The position numbers and the translations under genes were made by a program. The notes beneath the pieces are model-generated. The model had not been told where the DNA came from. It saw only the letters and a list, made by a program, of their open reading frames with translations, and searched no databases. Below are positions 1-5,675 of a DNA stretch of 5,675 bases, piece by piece. This DNA is from Gemmatimonadaceae bacterium. GTDB lineage: Bacteria > Gemmatimonadota > Gemmatimonadetes > Gemmatimonadales > Gemmatimonadaceae. The DNA is taken from contig JACDDZ010000122.1 of NCBI GenBank assembly GCA_013816695.1, positions 1-5,675 of the forward strand, in the 5' to 3' direction. Each line of letters opens with the position of its first letter. Position 1 is the first letter of the stretch.

Positions 1-1127
1 GCGCCTGTCAGGTTGACCCGATCGTACAGATTATTTGGAACGACTCCGGTCTGATTCGTGACTGAAGTTGCCAGCCGGTAATTCATCCTGTTATCGGGAG
101 CCGCGCCGCTGAAGGAAAGATTATTCTTTTTGGTGACCGCGGTCTGGAAGAACCCGGCGACATTGTCGTAGAAAGTTGTGCCTGCAGCGTACGGTTCACC
201 GAAATAAAGGAAAGTGGATCCGCCATTTACGCTGGGTGCGTACACACGCTGTATTTCGGGTCGTGCTCTCGTGCTTTCCATGCGGAAGCTGTTGCTGTAT
301 TCAATGTTGCCGCGTCCAGGTTTTCCGCGCTTGGTCGTGATTACGATCGCGCCATTTGCGGCATCGATCCCGTATAGGGCGGACGCTTCAGGACCCTTCA
401 ACACCACGAGGTTTTCAATGTCCTCGGGGTTCAGGTCGGCAGATCTGTTTGTAAAATCGACACCGCGATTCGAAAATGCGGTTGTGGATCCTGGTGCATC
501 GGAAGCCAGTACACCCGTATTGAGTGTCTTGTTATCCATCGGTAAACCATCAATGATCATCAGCGGCTGGTTGCTCCCGCTGATGGAGCTGATGCCTCTG
601 ATGGTGATCGAAGACGACGCACCCGGCACGCCGGACGAGCTGACCACGTTCACTCCCGCGACGCGGCCCTGTAGTGCGTTGATGAAATTCTCGCGCTGCG
701 TCTCCGCAATCGCTTCGCCCTTGACCGTCTGCTGAGCGGTTCCGAGCGACCTCTGTTCCGTGGTTTCGCCGAGGGCGGTTACGACGACTTCATTCAGCGA
801 AGTCGGAATAACCCGAAGCGCAAAATTCTGGGTGGAAGGGCTCGCGAGCGACACGGATACAGGGACACGTACCGGCGAGTAGCCGACTCTTCGCGCAACA
901 AGGAACCGCGCGCCGGCGGGTGCGCCAACGATGGTATACGCACCGTCGGACCCGGTCTGCGCGCCAATAGTAGTCCCTTCAACGCGGATCTGGACACCGG
1001 TGAGCGGCGCACTCGACGCCGCATCAGTCACCCGTCCGCGAATAGTCCCGGCGCCTTGCGCGAACGCGAGCGCGGGAACTGCGAGCAAAGCGAGCGCAAG
1101 AAAACTCAATAAACGACGCAACTGCAT
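1..1127 (-). CDS. SusC/RagA-family TonB-dependent outer-membrane receptor (N-terminal part, runs off window)
   Basis: Reading the minus strand from the ATG at 1127-1125 gives 375 codons without a stop to the window edge; family members are usually about 1000 residues, so most of the beta-barrel lies outside. Residues 1-23 are a signal peptide (RR, then a Leu/Ala-rich core, cleavage after ALAFA). Residues about 27-105 form a carboxypeptidase-regulatory-like beta-sandwich (TIRGRVTDAASSAPLTGV, then GSDGAYTI). Residues 112-118 (NEVVVTA) are the TonB-box-like segment. The plug follows at about 125-268, with the SusC signature: ALQGRVAGV (151-159), SITIRGISSISG (173-184), PLMIIDGLPM (188-197), then LNPEDIENLVVLKGPEASAL (232-251) and YGIDAANGAIVITTKRG (252-268). 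The start is supported by GGAGG at 1136-1132. Such receptors import glycans or other large nutrients across the outer membrane with a SusD-like lipoprotein; none is visible here, and one could follow downstream beyond base 1. The family call is firm; the substrate is unknown. Confidence 0.93.
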   Translation of the reverse strand, partial: MQLRRLLSFLALALLAVPALAFAQGAGTIRGRVTDAASSAPLTGVQIRVEGTTIGAQTGSDGAYTIVGAPAGARFLVARRVGYSPVRVPVSVSLASPSTQNFALRVIPTSLNEVVVTALGETTEQRSLGTAQQTVKGEAIAETQRENFINALQGRVAGVNVVSSSGVPGASSSITIRGISSISGSNQPLMIIDGLPMDNKTLNTGVLASDAPGSTTAFSNRGVDFTNRSADLNPEDIENLVVLKGPEASALYGIDAANGAIVITTKRGKPGRGNIEYSNSFRMESTRARPEIQRVYAPSVNGGSTFLYFGEPYAAGTTFYDNVAGFFQTAVTKKNNLSFSGAAPDNRMNYRLATSVTNQTGVVPNNLYDRVNLTG

Positions 1128-1131
1128 GCTG

Positions 1132-1136
1132 CCTCC
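1132..1136 (-). promoter_or_regulatory. Shine-Dalgarno of the SusC-like gene
   Basis: On the minus strand TTTTGGAGGCAGC directly precedes the ATG. The GGAGG core is 4 bases from the start codon, somewhat short but usable. No other in-frame ATG lies between it and the hydrophobic signal sequence, so it fixes the start. Confidence 0.75.
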
Positions 1137-1162
1137 AAAAAAATGGATTGTCTTGAGCTGCA

Positions 1163-1191
1163 ATCCTATGGTTTTACGCAGGGGCTGTCAA
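1163..1191 (-). promoter_or_regulatory. Sigma70-like promoter of the SusC-like gene
   Basis: On the minus strand a perfect -35 hexamer TTGACA (1191-1186) is followed by 17 bases and the -10 hexamer TAGGAT (1168-1163, 4 of 6 matches to TATAAT). Transcription would start near 1155-1157, leaving a leader of roughly 28-30 bases that includes the Shine-Dalgarno. Spacing, orientation and distance to the gene all fit. This is a prediction from sequence only; the usual sigma factor consensus of this organism is not known. Confidence 0.6.
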
Positions 1192-1330
1192 ACTATTTAG
1201 CTCGATTCGCCATTCCGAGAGAAAAGGGGCAAGCAAGGGTGGAAACTGCCCTGTATTTTTTGCACTTTCCCCTTATACGGAACGACTCCCTTTCCCGGCC
1301 TCCGGCTTTCAGGCTTACTACCTTATAGAT

Positions 1331-3193
1331 ATGCGGTCTCATCCATCACGTCTGTTCTGCCTTGCAGGCTTCGTAGCTTCGCTGGCCAGCTGCGCGCCTT
1401 CCCTGGCGCCAACGACGGGCGTAAGCCCACTTCAGCTCCTCGCTAAATCCGCGACCCTTCCGCTCGGGGCCGCTTATCCGGGGACGCCGAATCGCCTCCT
1501 GCCGCGCGACAGCGCATGGGTGGAACAGGTACTGAAAAGCCTTTCCCTCCGGGAAAAAGCAGCGCAGCTCATTATGCCGTGGGTCGGAGGTGAGTATGCG
1601 GCCGTTGGTTCGCCAGAGTACGAACAGGTCCGGCGGTGGGTGGATGAAGACCATGTGGGCGGGATAATCATTTCGATCGGGATGCCCCACAGCTACGCCG
1701 CGAAGTTGAATGAAATGCAGCGTCATTCAAAGGTGCCGCTCCTCGTTGCCTCCGACATGGAGAACGGAAGCGGAATGCGGCTCGCAAATATTTACGCTTT
1801 CCCTTCTCTTCTGCCACAGGGCGGCGGAACTGTGTTTCCCCCGGTGATGTCGCTCGGTGCTACCAGATCTGCGGAGCTGGCATTTCAACTGGGGCGGGTG
1901 CTTGGACGCGAAGCGAGAGCGGTAGGCGTCCACGTGACGACCGGTCCCGTGCTCGATGTCAATTCCAATCCACTCAACCCGATCATTAACACGCGCTCCT
2001 TCGGCGAAGACCCGGCCGCTGTCAGCTCGCTCGCGACCGCCTACATTCGAGGCGCGCGCAGCGTGGGCCTGATGACTACCGGGAAACACTTTCCCGGACA
2101 TGGCGACACAGGCACGGATTCGCACATCGATCTTCCGACGATCGTCGCAGATCGCGCCCACCTGAATCAGGTGGACTTTCCTCCCTTCCAGGCTGCGATC
2201 AAGGAAGGTGTGGATGGAATCATGACCGCGCACATCGCAGTAGTCGGCGTTGAAGGTCCTGACGCTCCGCCCGCTACGCTCTCGCCTCGCTTCATGACGC
2301 AGGTTTTGCGGGACGAGTTTGGATTTCGCGGCCTGCTTTTCACGGACGCGATGACCATGGGAGGAATTTCGCGGAAGTACGGCGCAACGGAGCCGCTGAT
2401 CATGGCAGTGAACGCCGGCGCTGACATCCTGCTTATGCCGCGCGGAGTCACGGAAGCAATCGAGACAATTGTGAATGGAGTTCAGTCCGGACGCGTCGCA
2501 CAATCCAGAATCGACGCCGCAGTCCGCCGGATACTCACATCCAAAGCGAAAGCAGGTTTGGTGGATGGCCGACTAGTTTCGCTCGACGCAGTCGATTCAG
2601 TCGTGAACATTCCCGAGCACGCGGCGATAGCCAGGGAAATCGCCGAGCGTTCGATTACGCTGCCGCGAGACAGCGGGAACATCGTCCCACTCAAGTTGAC
2701 GGAGAAGCGGATTCTTTCGGTCACATACGCCGGATCATCGGACCTGCTCGCGGGCCGTGTATTCAACGAGGAGCTTGGTGGCGGCGGAAGATCGGTTCGA
2801 CGCGTGTCAGTCGACGCCCGTACCTCTGAAGCAGAATGGGTGATGATACGCGCCTCTGCCGATTCATTCGATGTTGTAGTGGCATCTGCCTACGTTGTCC
2901 CGGTTGAGTCAGAGGGGAGCGTGCAGATCCGCGGCGGATTTCCGGGTTTCGTGGAATCGGTTGCAGCGTCGGGGAAACGAATCGCAGCGATTTCATTCGG
3001 GAGTCCATATCTGCTCTCCGCATTTCCTTCCGTTCCGACCTACATGCTTGCATGGGGTGGTGCGCCGCTCAGCCAGCGTGCGGCCGCAGCGGCGCTTCTC
3101 GGCCGGAATCCCATTTCCGGCCACCTCCCGGTTTCACTTCCCCCCTACCATCGGATTGGCGACGGCCTAATGCGGGAAAAACTACCGAAATGA
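1331..3193 (+). CDS. nagZ: Lipoprotein glycoside hydrolase family 3 beta-N-acetylglucosaminidase (NagZ type)
   Basis: The product has 620 residues, close to the two-domain secreted NagZ of Bacillus (about 640) and much longer than the single-domain E. coli NagZ (about 340). Residues 1-21 are a lipoprotein signal with lipobox LASC and Cys21 as lipidation site; Ala at +2 is compatible with outer-membrane sorting. The TIM-barrel domain spans about 62-410 and carries the NagZ signature KHFPGHGDTGTDSH (252-265), whose Asp263/His265 form the acid/base dyad used by this GH3 branch, and TDAMTM with the nucleophile Asp339. Arg222 (NTRSFGEDP) and Asp142 (SDMENGSG) fit substrate-binding positions. A GH3 C-terminal alpha/beta domain follows at about 430-610, with the family-typical SITLPRDSGNIVPLK opening. 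It should cleave GlcNAc from GlcNAc-MurNAc-peptides at the envelope; specificity for muropeptides over chitin oligomers is inferred. The ATG at 1331 is the only start preceding the signal peptide, but it has no clear Shine-Dalgarno. The stop overlaps the next gene's ATG. Confidence 0.93.
   Translation: MRSHPSRLFCLAGFVASLASCAPSLAPTTGVSPLQLLAKSATLPLGAAYPGTPNRLLPRDSAWVEQVLKSLSLREKAAQLIMPWVGGEYAAVGSPEYEQVRRWVDEDHVGGIIISIGMPHSYAAKLNEMQRHSKVPLLVASDMENGSGMRLANIYAFPSLLPQGGGTVFPPVMSLGATRSAELAFQLGRVLGREARAVGVHVTTGPVLDVNSNPLNPIINTRSFGEDPAAVSSLATAYIRGARSVGLMTTGKHFPGHGDTGTDSHIDLPTIVADRAHLNQVDFPPFQAAIKEGVDGIMTAHIAVVGVEGPDAPPATLSPRFMTQVLRDEFGFRGLLFTDAMTMGGISRKYGATEPLIMAVNAGADILLMPRGVTEAIETIVNGVQSGRVAQSRIDAAVRRILTSKAKAGLVDGRLVSLDAVDSVVNIPEHAAIAREIAERSITLPRDSGNIVPLKLTEKRILSVTYAGSSDLLAGRVFNEELGGGGRSVRRVSVDARTSEAEWVMIRASADSFDVVVASAYVVPVESEGSVQIRGGFPGFVESVAASGKRIAAISFGSPYLLSAFPSVPTYMLAWGGAPLSQRAAAAALLGRNPISGHLPVSLPPYHRIGDGLMREKLPK
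3190..3193 (+). promoter_or_regulatory. ATGA stop/start overlap (translational coupling)
   Basis: The start codon ATG (3190-3192) of the serine hydrolase overlaps the TGA stop (3191-3193) of nagZ. With only a weak upstream ribosome site, the second gene probably depends on ribosomes terminating on the first, giving roughly matched amounts of the two lipoproteins. Confidence 0.8.
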
Positions 3194-4440
3194 TTTCAGC
3201 TAACCGGATTTGGTCGAATGTGGTCGTCGCAGTGGTGGTGACTTGCGGCGCGTGCACACCCGCGTTGCGTCCCGTTGCACCCGTTATCCCTGTCAACACG
3301 CGCCCTTCTTTTCAGGATTCTCTTGTCAACGCCCTGCCGCAGCAAGCCGGACTAACTACCACACTGAACAGGGAAATTGATTCAATCGTCAGCGTCGGCA
3401 TAGGTGAGGGTGCGGCACCGGGAGCTACAGTGGCGGTGGGCAGATACGGAAGGCTGGTGCATCTTGCCGCTTACGGGCGGATGGCGCATACAGATTCTTC
3501 AGCTGTGACCGTCAGTACGATCTACGACATGGCGTCACTCACGAAGGTCATCGCGACGAGCACGGCCGCGATGATCCTCGAGGAAGAAGGCAAACTCGAC
3601 CTGAACCGAACTGTCGCTTCGTATCTTCCTGAATTCAACGCGCCTGACAAGAGCGGAATTACCATCAGGATGCTCCTCACTCACCGGGGAGGACTCGAGG
3701 CTTTCGCCCCCCTCTACCGTACATTTCGCGGGCGCGACCAGTATCTGCAGCAGATCAATACGCGTCCACTTAAATACGTTCCCGGAACGCAGGCTATATA
3801 CAGCGACTGGGAAATGATGCTGATGCAGTTCGTGATCGAGCGGATCACCGGCACCACGCTCGACAAGTTCGTCGCAGCGCGCGTGTTTGCTCCGCTCGGA
3901 ATGGCGAGCACCATGTTCAATCCCGACTCGACCCTGCTCGGGCGGATTGCGCCTACAGAATTTGACTCTACGCGCGGCGGTGTTGTCCGCGGGTTAGTGC
4001 ACGATGAAAACGCCTGGGCACTTGGCGGGGTTTCCGGGCATGCCGGACTCTTTTCAACGGCGCCCGACCTGGCGATCTTCGCGCAGATGCTGCTGAACGG
4101 TGGAACCTACAAGGGCATCCGGATTCTCAAGCCGTCAACAATCTCCAGGTGGACGGCGCGGCAGGATCCGGGTTCGAGCCGCGCGCTCGGGTGGGATACG
4201 CCGTCGGGACAGTCCAGTGCGGGACATTACTTCGCGGCTCGAAGCTTTGGACATACGGGATTCACCGGCACCTCCATCTGGATCGATCCGGAGAGAAACC
4301 TTTTCGTGATCCTGCTGACGAACCGCGTGAACGAAACGCGACAGAACAACCGACACGTTCCTTTACGGCGTGACGTGGCGGACGCAGTGCAGAGGAGTAT
4401 CACCGACGCTCCGCTCATCGACTGGGAAGTGCGTCAATAA
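3190..4440 (+). CDS. Lipoprotein serine hydrolase, beta-lactamase fold; likely AmiE-like N-acetylmuramyl-L-alanine amidase
   Basis: The 416-residue product belongs to the class C beta-lactamase/penicillin-binding-protein-like hydrolases. Its N-terminus is a signal anchor with a candidate lipobox TCGAC (Cys22); Cys at -3 is unusual, so lipidation is likely rather than certain. Catalytic motifs are in order: SLTK (116-119, nucleophile Ser116 and Lys119), YSD (204-206, in place of YxN), and HTG (355-357, in place of KTG). The block HDENAWALGGVSGHAGLFST (271-290) is typical of this branch. In Bacillus subtilis a relative, AmiE, removes stem peptide from MurNAc after NagZ action and is encoded beside nagZ; that pairing is repeated here, so the same role is inferred. 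D-amino-acid peptidase or esterase activity remains possible. The start at 3190 is chosen over an in-frame ATG at 3052 because it begins right at the signal sequence and forms an ATGA overlap with the nagZ stop, indicating translational coupling. GGGA at 3174-3177 is a weak, distant ribosome site. Confidence 0.9.
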   Translation: MISANRIWSNVVVAVVVTCGACTPALRPVAPVIPVNTRPSFQDSLVNALPQQAGLTTTLNREIDSIVSVGIGEGAAPGATVAVGRYGRLVHLAAYGRMAHTDSSAVTVSTIYDMASLTKVIATSTAAMILEEEGKLDLNRTVASYLPEFNAPDKSGITIRMLLTHRGGLEAFAPLYRTFRGRDQYLQQINTRPLKYVPGTQAIYSDWEMMLMQFVIERITGTTLDKFVAARVFAPLGMASTMFNPDSTLLGRIAPTEFDSTRGGVVRGLVHDENAWALGGVSGHAGLFSTAPDLAIFAQMLLNGGTYKGIRILKPSTISRWTARQDPGSSRALGWDTPSGQSSAGHYFAARSFGHTGFTGTSIWIDPERNLFVILLTNRVNETRQNNRHVPLRRDVADAVQRSITDAPLIDWEVRQ

Positions 4441-4450
4441 CCGGGATTTC

Positions 4451-4455
4451 AGGGA
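4451..4455 (+). promoter_or_regulatory. Shine-Dalgarno of the nagB/PIG-L fusion gene
   Basis: AGGGA lies 3 bases before the ATG at 4459, within the 18-base gap after the serine-hydrolase TAA. The short gap with its own ribosome site and no terminator or promoter supports co-transcription with the two upstream genes. Confidence 0.5.
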
Positions 4456-4458
4456 ATC

Positions 4459-5675
4459 ATGGCTACAGCACGTGAGAGAGTTCCAGTTGTAATTGAAGAC
4501 TATGACGAGATTGCGCGGCAGGTCGCGCGCAGGATAAGGGACATCATTCTCGAGAAGCGGAGTGACGGCGGCCGCGCAGTGCTCGGGCTGGCGACCGGCA
4601 GCACTCCAATCGGAGTTTATCGCGAGCTGATCCGCATGCACCGCGAGGAAAAGCTGGATTTCTCCGACGTTATCACCTTCAATCTCGACGAGTATTACCC
4701 GATGCAGCCGGACAGCATCCACAGCTACGTCCGCTACATGTGGGAGAATCTCTTCGAGCATATCAACATTCACCGTGACAACGTTCACATACCGGACGGT
4801 CTTGCCGATCGTGATCGCATCGACCACTCGAACTCCGAATACGAACACTCTATTCGGGATGCGGGCGGAATTGACATCCAGATTCTCGGAATCGGAAAGA
4901 CGGGGCACATCGGGTTCAACGAGCCGGGATCGGGGATCGAGTCGCGCACCCGGCGGATCGCGCTCGACACGATAACTCGTCGCGATGCAGCCGCGGATTT
5001 CTTCGGTGAGGACAACGTTCCGACCGAAGCAATAACGATGGGCGTGGCAACCATCATGGAAGCGAGGGAGATTGCACTGATTGCGACAGGCGAGCACAAA
5101 TCAGCAATCGTGCGGCGCGCCGTGGAAGGTGAGCCGGACCCCGACGTTGCAGCGACCTACCTTCAGAAACACCACAACGTCACTTTTTACCTGGACCATG
5201 CGGCCGCCGCTGATCTCACGCGCATCCGGACTCCATGGGTGATTGGCGAAGTGGAGTGGACCACGAAGCGCGAAATTGACGCAGTAATCTGGCTGAGCCA
5301 GGCGACCGGAAAATCGGTTCTCAAGCTCGACAGCCTGGACTACCGCGAACACCACCTCAGCTCCCTGCTCGCGCGCTATCGGACAGCGGGTCCATTGAAT
5401 GGCGAAGTGTTCAACGCGCTGATCTCCAAGATCAGGGGACGCAGCAAGCTGCCCACCGGAAAGTCGATAGTTGTTTTTTCACCGCACCCTGACGACGACG
5501 TTATCTCAATGGGCGGCATCCTGCACAAGCTTCACCAGAACAGGAACGACATTGTCGTCGCGTACCAGACTTCGGGAAACATCGCAGTGTTCGACCACGA
5601 AGTACGGCGTTACGTAGACTTCCTCCGGAGGTTCGGTCGTGACTTCGCGAATGGCGAAAAATCCACCCAGCCACT
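4459..5675 (+). CDS. nagB: NagB-type glucosamine-6-phosphate deaminase fused to a PIG-L/LmbE deacetylase domain (C-terminus beyond window)
   Basis: The frame is open from ATG 4459 to the window edge (405 codons); fusions of this kind are about 640-670 residues, so roughly 240 are missing. Residues about 12-275 are a NagB domain: LATGSTPIGVY (44-54, phosphate loop), FNLDEYY (74-80, Asp77 matching E. coli Asp72), and GIGKTGHIGFNEPGSG (144-159, His150 and Glu155 matching His143 and Glu148). E. coli Asp141 is replaced by Thr148. A linker segment (about 276-335, including AVIWLSQATGKSVLKL) leads to a PIG-L-type domain starting near 336, with SPHPDDDVISMGG (341-353): His343 and Asp346 fit the zinc ligands and Asp345 the general base of the AHPDDE motif. 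NagB converts glucosamine-6-phosphate to fructose-6-phosphate and ammonia; PIG-L enzymes remove N-acetyl groups from GlcNAc conjugates. No signal peptide is seen, so it is cytoplasmic. Deacetylation plus deamination in one chain is inferred. The distal zinc His of PIG-L lies outside the window. Confidence 0.92.
   Translation, partial: MATARERVPVVIEDYDEIARQVARRIRDIILEKRSDGGRAVLGLATGSTPIGVYRELIRMHREEKLDFSDVITFNLDEYYPMQPDSIHSYVRYMWENLFEHINIHRDNVHIPDGLADRDRIDHSNSEYEHSIRDAGGIDIQILGIGKTGHIGFNEPGSGIESRTRRIALDTITRRDAAADFFGEDNVPTEAITMGVATIMEAREIALIATGEHKSAIVRRAVEGEPDPDVAATYLQKHHNVTFYLDHAAAADLTRIRTPWVIGEVEWTTKREIDAVIWLSQATGKSVLKLDSLDYREHHLSSLLARYRTAGPLNGEVFNALISKIRGRSKLPTGKSIVVFSPHPDDDVISMGGILHKLHQNRNDIVVAYQTSGNIAVFDHEVRRYVDFLRRFGRDFANGEKSTQP

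Larger units (their letters stand above)
1128..1330. other. Divergent intergenic region between the SusC-like gene and the nagZ operon
   Basis: This 203-base spacer separates two divergent transcription units, so it should hold both promoters. The minus-strand promoter is readable; for the plus strand I see no convincing -35/-10 pair. An imperfect inverted repeat (AAGGGG at 1224-1229 and GCAA at 1233-1236, against TTGC at 1260-1263 and CCCCTT at 1269-1274) lies in its centre and could be an operator or leader hairpin, but it is weak. No credible small gene, tRNA or terminator was seen. The short open frames crossing it lack coding features. Confidence 0.6.

Noticed and set aside
214..735. 173-residue plus-strand open frame
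   Set aside because: It lies wholly antisense to the SusC-like plug domain, whose conserved motifs explain the sequence; the plus-strand translation has no recognisable family features.
1251..1279. TTGCAC and TATACG as a plus-strand promoter
   Set aside because: The two hexamers are only 8 bases apart, and the segment 17 bases upstream of TATACG matches a -35 at just two positions.
1324..1330. TATAGAT as a -10 element for nagZ
   Set aside because: It touches the start codon, so transcription would begin inside the signal peptide coding region, and no -35 is found at the right spacing.
1727..2503. 258-residue minus-strand open frame
   Set aside because: It is antisense to the nagZ catalytic domain; its composition (rich in Arg, His, Ser) is typical of a shadow frame in GC-rich DNA and no motif is seen.
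3052..3189. Upstream ATG extension of the serine hydrolase gene
   Set aside because: The 46 extra residues overlap the conserved nagZ C-terminal domain in another frame, are Pro/Arg-rich and would bury the export signal that begins at the ATG at 3190.
3170..3193. Possible programmed frameshift fusing nagZ to the serine hydrolase
   Set aside because: The A-rich GGGAAAAA stretch does not give an X XXY YYZ heptamer in the nagZ frame, and the downstream protein has its own start and signal sequence; ATGA coupling is the simpler explanation.
4363..5097. 244-residue minus-strand open frame
   Set aside because: It is antisense to the end of the serine hydrolase gene and to the NagB domain, both strongly supported by motifs.

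Overview
The window is a GC-rich bacterial chromosomal segment with a divergent layout: one gene on the minus strand running off the left edge, and a tight three-gene plus-strand operon running off the right edge. The mix of genes points to a Gram-negative bacterium with Bacteroidota-like protein families but high-GC codon usage. These are a SusC/RagA-type outer-membrane receptor, two predicted outer-membrane lipoproteins, and a NagB/PIG-L fusion of the Bacteroidota type. Gemmatimonadota is my best guess, by inference only; no marker gene is present.

Bases 1-1127 (minus strand) hold the N-terminal 375 residues of a SusC/RagA-family TonB-dependent receptor: signal peptide, carboxypeptidase-regulatory-like domain, TonB-box-like segment, plug domain and the start of the barrel. 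It has a good Shine-Dalgarno and a convincing sigma70-like promoter (TTGACA-N17-TAGGAT) in the 203-base divergent spacer at 1128-1330.

Bases 1331-5675 (plus strand) hold (i) a lipoprotein two-domain GH3 beta-N-acetylglucosaminidase (NagZ type), (ii) a lipoprotein serine hydrolase of the beta-lactamase fold whose start overlaps the nagZ stop as ATGA, resembling Bacillus AmiE (the MurNAc-L-Ala amidase partnered with NagZ), and (iii) 18 bases later, a NagB-type glucosamine-6-phosphate deaminase fused in frame to a PIG-L/LmbE deacetylase domain, truncated by the window end.

Read together, the operon looks like a peptidoglycan (or other amino-sugar) salvage route. NagZ would remove GlcNAc from muropeptides and the amidase-like hydrolase would remove the stem peptide, both at the cell envelope. 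The cytoplasmic fusion protein would then handle the amino sugar, possibly combining deacetylation and deamination in one chain. The divergent SusC-like receptor may import related oligosaccharides, but its ligand cannot be read from the sequence. The parts are known families. The most notable points are the fusion enzyme, which lacks one canonical NagB catalytic Asp, and the envelope-anchored, translationally coupled NagZ/amidase pair.
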